Origin: JAUNBN01 sp036645935
Lineage (GTDB): Bacteria > Bacillota > Clostridia > Oscillospirales > Ruminococcaceae
Direction of reading: 5' to 3'
DNA: 64,000 bases
NCBI GenBank assembly: GCA_036645935.1
Contig: JAVXNE010000003.1
Span: forward strand, 1 to 64,000
In this document: one piece after another, positions 17,966 through 26,468 of the stretch
How positions within the stretch are numbered: position 1 is the first letter of the stretch
How the letters are laid out: each line of letters starts with the position of its first letter
Translations under genes and position numbers: made by a program
The notes under the pieces: generated by a model
What the model saw: only the letters and a program-made list of their open reading frames with translations
Databases searched by the model: none
Told to the model about the DNA's origin: nothing

Positions 17966-18855
17966 TGAGCGGTTTTAATTGCATAAAGAACAAAAATGTG
18001 TTTTTCGCAATGTCTGCGGTACTGATAATCGTCGGAATCGTCTGCGGGATTATATTTGGATTCGGCGCAGACGGTGAATTCAATGGATATGACCGATATA
18101 GTGCGCCGCTTGCCAAGGATTTTGATATTTCCGATGCAGATAAGATTAAATTGATTGAAACGTTGAATGCCACGCTGCCGGACGGCGGGTCTGCTGAAAT
18201 TGTTACCGACTACAAAAGCGGTGTTTATCAGATTGTCCTCACGGGAATATCTCCCTTTGAACCCGACACCGCCGCGATCAAAAATATTCTTGCGAAAGAT
18301 TTTCCCGAGATGGAAATGGGTGAATTTTCCACGTTCAAAACCGCTCCAAGCAAAAACCTCTTCTCTTTGCTCTTTGTTGCGGGCGGATTTGTTTTGGTGT
18401 TACTTGTTGTGTGGCTGGTCGCGATGATATCGGTAGGGTTTTCCGATTCTTTCGCAGTGCTGATTGCTGCGGCACACGACATCTTGCTTGTGGTCGCATT
18501 TTGTGTTTTTATGCGCGTCGGTGACTTGAAAATTCTGATCGGATGCGGTCTTCTTGCCGCAGTGCTTTCGCTCTACTTTAACACCGCAAAGCTGACTGTA
18601 ATAACCGCTGCGTTTCAGCGCAACACAAAAAATCCCGAGGCATCTGTAATCGCGGCTTCAAGAGAGCTTTTTGAGAGAACAGTGTCCTTCGTGGCGTTTG
18701 CGGCGCTACTTGCCGTCGGCGTTGCAATTGCGTCGCTCGCGCTCGGCGAAACCGCATTGATTCCCGTCGCGGTCGCTTGTTTTGTGGCGCTGTGCGCTGG
18801 CGCATACTCCAGCGGATGCATTACCCCAAACCTTTGGATGCAAAGGAGAAAATAA
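17965..18855 (+). CDS. secF: Divergent SecF-like protein translocase subunit
   Basis: A 296-residue membrane protein: first membrane segment at about 12-35, an extracytoplasmic loop of about 95 residues, then five segments from about 132 to 290. The SecF-like AAHDILLVVAFCVFMRVG motif is recognisable (family form ALVHDxxxxxG), but the following signature, normally S-x-N-D-T-x-V-x-F-D-R-I, reads SLYFNTAKLTVITAAFQRN and has lost its aspartates. Translation is coupled to secD by a TAATG overlap. The matching loss in both partners suggests co-divergence rather than a sequencing fault. Confidence 0.72.
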   Translation: MSGFNCIKNKNVFFAMSAVLIIVGIVCGIIFGFGADGEFNGYDRYSAPLAKDFDISDADKIKLIETLNATLPDGGSAEIVTDYKSGVYQIVLTGISPFEPDTAAIKNILAKDFPEMEMGEFSTFKTAPSKNLFSLLFVAGGFVLVLLVVWLVAMISVGFSDSFAVLIAAAHDILLVVAFCVFMRVGDLKILIGCGLLAAVLSLYFNTAKLTVITAAFQRNTKNPEASVIAASRELFERTVSFVAFAALLAVGVAIASLALGETALIPVAVACFVALCAGAYSSGCITPNLWMQRRK

Positions 18856-18873
18856 CAGCGGGAGGTCACTGTT

Positions 18874-19332
18874 ATGAAATGTCCGTATTGCAGTTATTTC
18901 GATACCAAAGTGAACGACTCTCGTCCCACTGATGACGACACAAAAATTCGTCGCAGGAGGGAATGCCTCAAATGCGGAAAACGTTTCACAACCTATGAAA
19001 TGGTTGAAAGCGCGCCTATTATGGTTGTCAAAAAGGACGGTTCACGTGAGCTTTTCGATCGCTCAAAACTGCTGATCGGCCTCACAAAGGCCTGTGAGAA
19101 ACGCCCGATTTCAGCAGAAACCATCGATTGTGCGGTTGACAACATCGAGCAAACCATAATAAACCTCATGGAACGCGAAGTCGTGTCTTCTCAGATAGGC
19201 GCACTTGCGATGGACGAGCTGAAGAAAATCGATGACGTCGCTTATGTGCGTTTCGCTTCGGTATATCGCGAATTCAAGGATCTCAGCACTTTCATGAACG
19301 AACTCAAATCTATTCTTGTAGCCAAAGATTAA
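18874..19332 (+). CDS. nrdR: Transcriptional repressor NrdR
   Basis: A 152-residue repressor of ribonucleotide reductase genes. The N-terminal zinc ribbon is complete (CPYC near residue 3, CLKC near residue 31), followed by the ATP-cone domain (about 49-139, opening PIMVVKKDGSRELFDRSKL) that senses ATP/dATP. Length is typical. No NrdR box or nrd gene is in the window, so its targets lie elsewhere. Ribosome binding site GGGAGGT. Its stop codon overlaps that of the convergent DUF4363 gene by three bases, leaving no room for a terminator between them. Confidence 0.96.
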   Translation: MKCPYCSYFDTKVNDSRPTDDDTKIRRRRECLKCGKRFTTYEMVESAPIMVVKKDGSRELFDRSKLLIGLTKACEKRPISAETIDCAVDNIEQTIINLMEREVVSSQIGALAMDELKKIDDVAYVRFASVYREFKDLSTFMNELKSILVAKD

Positions 19333-19697
19333 CTGAGTTTGAACATGACGTCGCGCGCCTCGCGCATAAGCTCGAGAGTCAGCTTCACATTTGAATTAAA
19401 ATCGGTTGCAGTCTCGCTATCAAGATAGCTTTCGAGAGTTGAACCTGCTTCCGCAATATCATAAACGAGCTCTCTGCGCACAAAAAGCGAAAGAGCATGT
19501 TCATTTCGCTCGAAGATGTTATCAAACTCTTCGAGCGATTTTTTTGCGCTCTCGGAATCTCCTGTGATTGCGGCGGAATAGGCAGCTGAGAGCGAAATCT
19601 CCATTTTCCCAAATACGTCGTCAATATAAATCAGACACGCGACATTCAGCACAAGAACGGCTATGAGGAATATCGCAGCTATCAGAGGTCTTTTCAT
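19329..19697 (-). CDS. DUF4363 family protein
   Basis: A 122-residue protein with one N-terminal membrane anchor or uncleaved signal (about 5-26) and a helical extracytoplasmic domain. The pattern matches DUF4363, small proteins found in spore-forming Firmicutes next to DUF421 genes, as here. Start and upstream stop overlap (ATGA), so the two are translationally coupled. Function is unknown; the association suggests a role at the spore or forespore membrane, by context only. Confidence 0.75.
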   Translation of the reverse strand: MKRPLIAAIFLIAVLVLNVACLIYIDDVFGKMEISLSAAYSAAITGDSESAKKSLEEFDNIFERNEHALSLFVRRELVYDIAEAGSTLESYLDSETATDFNSNVKLTLELMREARDVMFKLS

Positions 19698-20317
19698 TTT
19701 TTCTCCCTTTTGATAACAGTCAGAGTACCGTTACATGAACACTGCGCTAGGGCAACGTCTGCAATATCCGTGTGCCCCTCACGAAGTCTCGCCTTGAGCC
19801 AATCTTCGTCATGACCGCAAAGCTTTAAATTTTCAGATTTACATTCACCGTCCGTCACAACTGCGAGTGGTGGCATTTGATTAAGGCACACATTTAGAGT
19901 TCCGTTTGTTTCAACAACAGCGTAAGAAACATCGTTGATGTCGTAGACATCTTTATTCCGCAGAGCCTCAAGCAAATCATCAATTCCGAAGCGCAGGTTT
20001 CGGAGCATTTTCTGATTGATCGTGCCGTCACTGACAACCGCTTTAGGACTGCCCGAAACGAGGCGTGAGAACCCCGAGGACGACAGCTCAGCGCTTGTCA
20101 TGAAAACCTCAAATGCGACGATCATCAAAATCGGCACGACGGAGGTTAGCAGCGGGAGGTCGGTTTCCTCAATTGGAAGCGAAGCGAGGTTTGATATCAA
20201 GATTGTGGTGACGAGCTCGTTGGGCGCAAGCTCTCCCAGCTGACGCTTGCCCATTATGCGAAACACGATCACGATGAGCGCATAGACGATTATCGTTCTA
20301 ATGGTCACATTAAGCAT
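19694..20317 (-). CDS. DUF421 (YetF-like) membrane protein
   Basis: A 207-residue protein. Three N-terminal membrane helices (about 7-75) are followed by a soluble domain with the DUF421 signature (MGKRQLGELAPNELVTTILISNLAS, then GSPKAVVSDGTINQKMLRNLRFGIDDLLEALR). The start at 20317 is fixed by CGGAG eight bases upstream; a much longer open frame extends through the promoter of the divergent gerA operon and is rejected. It pairs with DUF4363. YetF-type proteins are linked to the spore membrane in Bacillus, and the divergent germination operon fits that. Confidence 0.88.
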   Translation of the reverse strand: MLNVTIRTIIVYALIVIVFRIMGKRQLGELAPNELVTTILISNLASLPIEETDLPLLTSVVPILMIVAFEVFMTSAELSSSGFSRLVSGSPKAVVSDGTINQKMLRNLRFGIDDLLEALRNKDVYDINDVSYAVVETNGTLNVCLNQMPPLAVVTDGECKSENLKLCGHDEDWLKARLREGHTDIADVALAQCSCNGTLTVIKREKK

Positions 20318-20346
20318 GAAATCACTCCGTAACGCAAATTTGTTCT

Positions 20347-20391
20347 TAGTGTGCTCGCCGATAATATTTTTATGCGATTTGGCGCACACTA
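20347..20391. repeat. Inverted repeat in the divergent DUF421/gerAA promoter region
   Basis: TAGTGTGC at 20347-20354 is matched by GCACACTA at 20384-20391, extended inward by GCC/GGC after a two-base bulge. The repeat occupies half of the 88-base intergenic space and could be an operator or an RNA hairpin in the gerAA leader. Confidence 0.5.
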
Positions 20392-20405
20392 CTTCGGGTG
20401 ATGAA

Positions 20406-21905
20406 ATGAAAAAAACACAAAGCATGGTAGGAATGGCACTGAAAAAAAGCCTTGCGGACAACCTTCGCATAATAGAGGAGCTAAGTGGTTCTGATGACAT
20501 CGTAAGCTCTCCGCTCAAGGTTGGAAACTTTGCGGCGATGGCGTTGTGGTGCGACAGCATGATCAATCGCTCGCAAACATGGGAACAGGTTTTCAAGCCG
20601 CTGTATGCGCTTAAAAGCAAGCCTTTTGAGAGCTCCGAAAAACTTGTTGGACGACTGTGCAAAGATGGAGGGGTGCTTGCTGAGGCGGGGGAAGTGTGCT
20701 GTTTTGATCAGTTTTTTGAACTTATTATGTCAGGCTTCGCTGTGGTGATAGTCGATGGCAGCGCCGTCGCCGTTTCAATCGCAGCACAGGGATTTGCCTT
20801 TCGCGCGATAACGGAAAGCTATACCGAGGAAAATGTCCGCTCCTCACGTGAGGGCTTTGCCGAGCCGCTTCATATAAACATGACCCTCATTCGGCGCCGA
20901 ATCAAGAGCAGTCTGCTTGTGTTTGAGACGATGCACGTTGGAAGCGTGAGCAACACTGAAATTGCACTCGTATATCTGAAAGACAGGGTATCCGAAAAGC
21001 TGCTGTGCGGAATTCGCAAGAGACTGAGTGAGATAGACATTGAGCTTGTACTCGAGAGTGGATTTATCCAGCCGTTTTTGAGCGGAGAGTCCCGTTCTCT
21101 TTTTGCGGGAACCGGACACACCGAGCGCCCCGATTCACTGTGCGGAAAACTGCTTGAGGGCCGTGTTGGAATCATTGTAGACGGAACGCCCTTTGCACTG
21201 ATTGTCCCGTATTTATTTACCGAAAACTTTCAGAGCTTTGACGACTACACCAACAAGCCATATTACGTCAGCTTCATGCGCATACTGAAATATCTCGCGT
21301 TCTTCGTTTCGATTTTTTTGCCTGCAGCCTATGTCGCTTCGGTGAACTTCAATCCCGAAATCATACCTCTCAAGTTGCTTTACAACGTCGCTACAGCAGA
21401 ACAGAACACCCCGCTTCCACTGATGTTCGAGGCGCTTTTCATTCATTTGGTGTATGAAATTGTGAGGGAGGCGGGGCTGCGATTGCCACGTCCTGTCGGA
21501 CATGCTGTGAGCCTTATCGGAGCGCTCGTTGTCGGCGAGGCCGCGGTCAGCGCCGGAATACTCGGATCTCCGATGGTAATGTGTGTCGCGCTGACTGCCA
21601 TAAGTTCATTTACGATCCCGCTGCTTTATGAACCTATCACGATTCTGCGGTTTTGTTTTATTTTGATTGCAGGCACACTCGGCCCCATAGGAATAGCACT
21701 GGGTTTCTGTGCGATGCTCATCGGGATATGCTCGATAAAAACCTATGGCATTCCTTACACCGCTCCGATAAGTCCCTATTCCTCAGCGCTGCTGCGCGAC
21801 GGTCTGCTTCGCAGAGGGTGGCGCTCGCTTTCACGACACACAACACTGCTGACACAACTCAATGGTGCCGATCGCAAAAAGGATGGGGATAATGGACGAG
21901 CGTAG
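20406..21905 (+). CDS. gerAA: Spore germination protein GerAA/GerKA family
   Basis: A 499-residue A subunit of a nutrient germinant receptor in the spore inner membrane. The N-terminal soluble domain (about 1-280; NRSQTWEQVFKPLYALKSKPFESS, then LVIV-type repeats ending PDSLCGKLLEGRVGIIVDGTPFALIVP) is followed by five to six membrane helices (about 290-470) with PEIIPLKLLYNVATAEQNTPLPLMFEALF. These are hallmark GerA stretches. Start 20406 is the best of several; its ribosome binding site GGGTGAT is weak. It overlaps gerAB. Confidence 0.95.
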   Translation: MKKTQSMVGMALKKSLADNLRIIEELSGSDDIVSSPLKVGNFAAMALWCDSMINRSQTWEQVFKPLYALKSKPFESSEKLVGRLCKDGGVLAEAGEVCCFDQFFELIMSGFAVVIVDGSAVAVSIAAQGFAFRAITESYTEENVRSSREGFAEPLHINMTLIRRRIKSSLLVFETMHVGSVSNTEIALVYLKDRVSEKLLCGIRKRLSEIDIELVLESGFIQPFLSGESRSLFAGTGHTERPDSLCGKLLEGRVGIIVDGTPFALIVPYLFTENFQSFDDYTNKPYYVSFMRILKYLAFFVSIFLPAAYVASVNFNPEIIPLKLLYNVATAEQNTPLPLMFEALFIHLVYEIVREAGLRLPRPVGHAVSLIGALVVGEAAVSAGILGSPMVMCVALTAISSFTIPLLYEPITILRFCFILIAGTLGPIGIALGFCAMLIGICSIKTYGIPYTAPISPYSSALLRDGLLRRGWRSLSRHTTLLTQLNGADRKKDGDNGRA

Positions 21906-22971
21906 AATAAGCACAAGACAGCTCTTTTCGGTTATGCTCACAAGCCGTGCGTTCGGACTGCTTGTGACTCGGGAGGGCGCGGGTAATGAGGCGACAGCGA
22001 CGCAAACAGCAATCTGTGCAATGCTTGCGCTCACGCTGTTTGCACTAATGTTTTTCGCATACAAAGCGCTCAACCACAGCGGTGGGATTTGCGCGCACGG
22101 CGGCATTGTACGCTCATTGTGTGCTGCATTTCTGATGCTCGCCGCAGCGTGTTCTCTCACGTCTTTCTCAACATTTGTACGCGCTGTTTCCGACGTGCGC
22201 AACGTGTCTCAGGCAGGGCTGTGCGCGCTGATTGTGATTGTCGCAACCTATGCGGCGTTCAAGGGCGTCGAGTGCATTGGCCGCGTGTCATTCATCTCCC
22301 TCTGGGTCATAGCAGCACTCGGTGTGTTTGCTCTTGCGGCTAACGTGCGCCTTGCGGGAGCAGAACAGCTCGTGACAGCACCAAAATTGCTTGATGATGC
22401 GTTTGTGCGCTGTTTTCTAGGAATGATTATCTGCCCTGAAGCTGTTCTTTATATTGCAATAAATTCGCGCGTCTCAAAAAAATATCAAAAAAAATTCATT
22501 CCCCTGGCGTTCTTTGCGACACAGGTGGCTCTCTATGCGATTTTTGCGCTTTTGGAAGAAGGCGTCTTTGGCGTTCTTAGATTTCATCTTCCATATCCGC
22601 TGCTTTCTCTCGCATCGGTTGCGGAATTTGCGGTTTTTCGTCGGCTGGACGCACTGTTCGTGAGCGGGTGGATAATTCTCACCGTTCTACGAGTGGCGGC
22701 GTTTATCTGCGGCGCTCTTGAACTTACAAACAAAAGCTCTCGTTCCCGTCCCGCTTATATTGGAACAATATGCGCCGCGGTTTTTGCGTGCGCGGGGATT
22801 ATGCTGCTGATGGGAGCAGCCGCAACCAACACACTATATAAAATGCTGGCGCTGATATTCGCGGCAATAATTGTACTTGTCGGGGTGCAGAGCATCATGA
22901 AAAACAGAGAGAAGGGACATGTATTTAATGAAGATTATCAAAGCGATGCGGCAGAGTGCGGTGAGGCTTAG
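21892..22971 (+). CDS. gerAB: Spore germination permease GerAB/GerKB family
   Basis: A 359-residue B subunit of the APC amino-acid permease superfamily, with ten membrane helices, acting as the germinant-binding subunit of the receptor. The N-terminus MDERRISTRQLFSVMLTSRAF followed by a helix and the tract LVTREGAGNEA resembles the family start. Start 21892 is preceded by AAGGA with spacing eight and lies within the end of gerAA, so the two are coupled. The germinant is not predictable from sequence. Confidence 0.92.
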   Translation: MDERRISTRQLFSVMLTSRAFGLLVTREGAGNEATATQTAICAMLALTLFALMFFAYKALNHSGGICAHGGIVRSLCAAFLMLAAACSLTSFSTFVRAVSDVRNVSQAGLCALIVIVATYAAFKGVECIGRVSFISLWVIAALGVFALAANVRLAGAEQLVTAPKLLDDAFVRCFLGMIICPEAVLYIAINSRVSKKYQKKFIPLAFFATQVALYAIFALLEEGVFGVLRFHLPYPLLSLASVAEFAVFRRLDALFVSGWIILTVLRVAAFICGALELTNKSSRSRPAYIGTICAAVFACAGIMLLMGAAATNTLYKMLALIFAAIIVLVGVQSIMKNREKGHVFNEDYQSDAAECGEA

Positions 22972-23662
22972 CTGTCTGGCAGCTGTTTTGATTTCGATGC
23001 TTGTGCTGAGCGGATGCACGCGCGGCGCGACAGAGCTTTCCGACCGACTCATGGTCGGAGCGCTGTCGGTTGATTTTCATGATGGTGAGTACCGTGTCAG
23101 CGCCGCATGTCTTAATCCCCGTGCAGGCTCAGGCAATGGGGACGATGTCGAGCTGCAATTTATCGATGTGCGCTCAAAAAGCCTCGCCGAGTCCTTTGAG
23201 CAGTTGAATGAGCAATCCTCACAGCAGCTGTTCTTCGGCCATACCGTAGCTGTGTTGCTCGGAGACACAGCTGTGCGTGAAAAACTGGATGACATTTTGG
23301 ATTATTGCGTTAAAAACACCCATATACGGTTGGGGATCAGCATTTTTGCATGTGACAGCGACGCAGAAGCGCTGCTGAGGATTAACACCGTTTACAGGGC
23401 AGAATCAGTCGGCGCACTGCAGGTTGTAATCGAAAATGGGTTTGAAAGCAAGAGACGCGCCGTCTCTCTGTTTGAGTTATCCAGAACACTTTATAACGGC
23501 GGCGCAAGTGGAAACATCCCCCTTATCTGCGAGAGAGATGCCGAAGTGACCGGCAAGGGTGGGCAGGAAACCAAGGAACTTTATATCGCTGGGAGAATAT
23601 CGATAGCAAACGGAATTCCCTCATCGCAAAAGAACGGCGGTGAAAAACTCAATTCTGATTGA
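22919..23662 (+). CDS. gerAC: Spore germination lipoprotein GerAC-like, C-terminally short
   Basis: A 247-residue lipoprotein. The signal peptide ends LVLSGC, with lipidation expected at Cys33 (numbered from the first Met; a second start at 22928 is also possible). The N-terminal GerAC domain is recognisable (ATELSDRLMVGALSVDF, then FFGHTVAVLLGDTAVREKLDDILDYCVKNTHIRLGISIFAC). Full-length C subunits run to about 370-400 residues; this one stops right after the first domain and lacks the C-terminal domain. Only 80 bases lie between its stop and hprK, and no remnant of the missing part is seen in other frames. It overlaps gerAB by 53 bases. Confidence 0.85.
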   Translation: MYLMKIIKAMRQSAVRLSCLAAVLISMLVLSGCTRGATELSDRLMVGALSVDFHDGEYRVSAACLNPRAGSGNGDDVELQFIDVRSKSLAESFEQLNEQSSQQLFFGHTVAVLLGDTAVREKLDDILDYCVKNTHIRLGISIFACDSDAEALLRINTVYRAESVGALQVVIENGFESKRRAVSLFELSRTLYNGGASGNIPLICERDAEVTGKGGQETKELYIAGRISIANGIPSSQKNGGEKLNSD

Positions 23663-23687
23663 ACGCAGAGCGCGATTAAGATATAAT
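23659..23687 (+). promoter_or_regulatory. Sigma-A promoter P1 upstream of hprK
   Basis: TTGAAC, 17 bases, TATAAT, beginning at the gerAC stop codon. Confidence 0.65.
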
Positions 23688-23704
23688 AAATAACAAGATG
23701 AATA

Positions 23705-23713
23705 TGCTATAAT
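23705..23713 (+). promoter_or_regulatory. Extended -10 promoter P2 upstream of hprK
   Basis: TGC-TATAAT, an extended -10 without a recognisable -35. Together with P1 it suggests tandem promoters for the hprK-murB-rapZ-whiA-dnaE group. Confidence 0.5.
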
Positions 23714-23742
23714 ACAATAAAACAATTTTGGAGGAGGGCGAC

Positions 23743-24678
23743 GTGCAAACCTATTCGGTAACACTCGATGCGGTCATTAGCGAACTGCATCTGACACCTG
23801 TCTTTCTGCCCGCGCCCGCCGAGGAACTTCACGTGCAAACAGCAGAGCTGAATCGGCCGTCTTTGCTGCTCGCGGGATACACTCAATATTTTGACAACCG
23901 CCGTATCCAGGTGTGCGGCAAGGTTGAGATGTCTTATCTTGCAACGCTTGACGAGGAACACCGCAACGCGGCAATTGATCTTCTGTTTTCCTACAGTCCG
24001 CCCGCAATTGTCGTTACGCGCGGCCTCACAATCTACGATGAGATGCTCGTGTGCGCGAAGCGCCACTTGGTTCCTGTACTCTCTTCTTCCGAATCGACGT
24101 CCAACTTTATGTCGGCGGCGATTTCTTACTTAAATGTCGCGCTTGCGCCGCGCATAACACGGCACGGGGTTTTTGTCGAGGTATACGGTGAGGGCATACT
24201 CATTCTCGGAGAGAGCGGCGTCGGAAAGAGCGAGACCGCTATCGAATTGTTAAAACGTGGACACCGCCTCATTGCCGACGATGCCGTTGAACTGCGCAGA
24301 GTGTCCAACAAATCGATAATCGGCAGTTCTCCGGACAACATCCGACATTTTATCGAACTGCGCGGTGTCGGAATAATAAACGTGCGCCGTATCTTCGGAA
24401 TGGGAGCTGTCAAGATGACCGAGAAAGTTGACATGGTCATCCAGCTCGTACAGTGGGAACAGGGCTCGACATACAGCAACATTGAAACCGAGGACATAAT
24501 GACAAGCATCCTCGATGTCGAGATCCCAATAATCACAATACCCGTAAAATCCGGACGCAATCTCGCAATTATAATTGAGGTTGCTGCGATGAACAACCGC
24601 CAGAAAAACATGGGCTACAACGCAGCGCGAGAGCTGCTTGAACAGCTCGGTATGAGTGAAGAGGGCATTGATGATTGA
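23743..24678 (+). CDS. hprK: HPr kinase/phosphorylase
   Basis: A 311-residue bifunctional enzyme that phosphorylates and dephosphorylates HPr at serine, the central switch of carbon catabolite control in Firmicutes. The N-terminal domain (about 1-130) is followed by the kinase domain with Walker A GESGVGKSETA (about 155) and the HprK signature GRNLAIIIEVAAMNNRQKNMGYNAA near the C-terminus. Catalytic ELRGVGIINVRRIFG is present. The GTG start at 23743 sits eight bases after GGAGGAGG; an in-frame TTG at 23728 lies before that site and is rejected. The end overlaps murB. Confidence 0.96.
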   Translation: MQTYSVTLDAVISELHLTPVFLPAPAEELHVQTAELNRPSLLLAGYTQYFDNRRIQVCGKVEMSYLATLDEEHRNAAIDLLFSYSPPAIVVTRGLTIYDEMLVCAKRHLVPVLSSSESTSNFMSAAISYLNVALAPRITRHGVFVEVYGEGILILGESGVGKSETAIELLKRGHRLIADDAVELRRVSNKSIIGSSPDNIRHFIELRGVGIINVRRIFGMGAVKMTEKVDMVIQLVQWEQGSTYSNIETEDIMTSILDVEIPIITIPVKSGRNLAIIIEVAAMNNRQKNMGYNAARELLEQLGMSEEGIDD

Positions 24679-25576
24679 TTCAATTGCACAAACTCTCGAA
24701 AACCTGCGTGCTGATGCGGAAATTCTTTTTGACGAGCCGCTCGCGCCCTACACCGGATTTCACACAGGAGGAAACGCGAGATATCTGCTTTTTCCGAGCA
24801 GCCGAAACGGGCTTGTTCGCTGTTTGTGCGCACTTGCAACTGTCGGAGAGAGATGCTTTTTGCTCGGAAACGGCTCCAATGTTCTCGCACTTGATGCGGG
24901 GTTCGACGGATGTGTTTTAATCACAACCCGCGCGCTCACACAGATGGTCTTCAACGGTGATGAGGTTCGCTGTGAGGCGGGAGTTTCGCTCGCACAGCTC
25001 TGTCGTGAGTGTGCGAAGCGCGGACTGGCGGGTCTTGAGTTTGCCTATGGGATCCCCGGCACTGTCGGCGGAGCTGTTTATATGAATGCTGGAGCTTACG
25101 GCGGCGAAATAAAGGACGTCGTTCAGTCGGTTAGTATACTGTTGAAAAATGGCGAAACAACTGTTTACAATAATGTCGAAATGGAATTCGGATACCGTAT
25201 CAGCCGCGCTCAGCGAGAGGGGGACGCCATTCTTGACGCGACGTTCAAGCTGTCTTTCGCGAGTGAAGCGGACATAACCGGCAAGATGGATGAACTTATG
25301 GCTCGGCGAAAAGACAAGCAGCCTCTCGAATTTCCAAGCTGCGGCAGCACTTTTAAGCGCCCTGTCGGCGCATTTGCCGGCAAGTTAATTGACGAATGCG
25401 GACTTCGGGGTTTTAGGCTGGGTGGCGCTCAAATCAGTGAACAGCACTGCGGATTTGTGATAAACTCCGGCGGCGCAACATCAGACGACATATTGAATCT
25501 CGTTGACCATGTGCGAGCAGAGGTTCGCGCAAAAACAGGATATGAGCTCGAATGTGAGATAAGAATACTTCAATAA
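24671..25576 (+). CDS. murB: UDP-N-acetylenolpyruvoylglucosamine reductase MurB
   Basis: A 301-residue FAD/NADPH enzyme that makes UDP-N-acetylmuramate in peptidoglycan synthesis. FAD-binding elements FHTGGNARY and LGNGSNVLALDAGFDG, and the type-II MurB stretches EFAYGIPGTVGGAVYMNAGAYGGEI and FPSCGSTFKRP (catalytic serine) are all present. The terminal glutamate lies in ECEIRIL. ATG 24671 lies inside the hprK end with GAAGAGGG upstream, so the two genes are coupled. Confidence 0.96.
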   Translation: MIDSIAQTLENLRADAEILFDEPLAPYTGFHTGGNARYLLFPSSRNGLVRCLCALATVGERCFLLGNGSNVLALDAGFDGCVLITTRALTQMVFNGDEVRCEAGVSLAQLCRECAKRGLAGLEFAYGIPGTVGGAVYMNAGAYGGEIKDVVQSVSILLKNGETTVYNNVEMEFGYRISRAQREGDAILDATFKLSFASEADITGKMDELMARRKDKQPLEFPSCGSTFKRPVGAFAGKLIDECGLRGFRLGGAQISEQHCGFVINSGGATSDDILNLVDHVRAEVRAKTGYELECEIRILQ

Positions 25577-25594
25577 ACGGGGGACACGCACACA

Positions 25595-26455
25595 ATGGAG
25601 GTCGTGATAATAACGGGACTTTCGGGGGCGGGCAAAAGCCAGGCCGCCAACGCACTCGAGGATATCGGTTATTTTTGTATTGACAATATGCCCCCGACAC
25701 TAATTCCGCGTTTTGCGGAGATGTCTCTTCAAATCAACAAATACAACAATGTTGCAATTGTCACCGATGTGAGAACAGGGGAGTTTTTCAGCGGATTTTT
25801 CGACGCTGTCGACGAGCTGAGAAAGATACACGTCAAATGCAAGATCCTGTTTCTGGATGCCGACGATGACGTTCTTGAAAGGCGATATCGTGCTACCAGA
25901 CGCAAGCACCCGCTCGCAACGAGTGACAAGACATCTCTTGCACAGGCCATAGCCGACGAGCGCGTGATGCTCCGACCCGTCAGCGATATCTCAGACTATC
26001 GAATCGACACAAGCCTGCTCTCGATGCCACAGCTCAAGGAGCAGATTTTGTCAATCTTTATGAGCAATTCCAACAACTCGATGCTTGTGCGCTGCCTGTC
26101 TTTCGGATACAAATACGGTGTGCCCACAGAGTCCGATTTGATGCTTGATGTCCGTTGCCTGCCAAACCCGTTCTATGTGGACGAGCTCAAAGAGAAAAAC
26201 GGGATGGATTCTGCCGTTCACGATTATGTTTACAGCAACGGTGAGGCCGCAGAGCTGATACAGCGTTTTTTCAACTTGATTGATTATCTTCTTCCGTTAT
26301 ATAAAGAAGAGGGCAAGAGCCAGCTTGTTATCGGAATCGGATGCACGGGCGGCAAGCACCGCTCTGTTGCCATTGCCGAGGATCTGAGCGCACACATCTC
26401 TCGGCTCGGTTTTGATTGTCGCACCATACACCGCGACGTCAACAAATTGATGTAG
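25595..26455 (+). CDS. rapZ: RNase adapter / nucleotide-binding protein RapZ (YvcJ)
   Basis: A 286-residue P-loop protein. The N-terminal GLSGAGKSQAANALEDIGYFCIDNMPP is the RapZ signature, followed by a kinase-like fold (LDADDDVLERRYRATRRKHPL). The C-terminal half carries SFGYKYGVPTESDLMLDVRCLPNPFYV and IGIGCTGGKHRSVAIAE, the RNA/GlcN6P-sensing domain. In Gram-negatives RapZ targets small RNAs of glmS; in Firmicutes its role is less clear and is tied to competence and cell wall sensing. The yvcK (glmR) gene that usually separates rapZ from whiA is missing here. Confidence 0.95.
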   Translation: MEVVIITGLSGAGKSQAANALEDIGYFCIDNMPPTLIPRFAEMSLQINKYNNVAIVTDVRTGEFFSGFFDAVDELRKIHVKCKILFLDADDDVLERRYRATRRKHPLATSDKTSLAQAIADERVMLRPVSDISDYRIDTSLLSMPQLKEQILSIFMSNSNNSMLVRCLSFGYKYGVPTESDLMLDVRCLPNPFYVDELKEKNGMDSAVHDYVYSNGEAAELIQRFFNLIDYLLPLYKEEGKSQLVIGIGCTGGKHRSVAIAEDLSAHISRLGFDCRTIHRDVNKLM

Positions 26456-26468
26456 GGAGCGCAAACAA

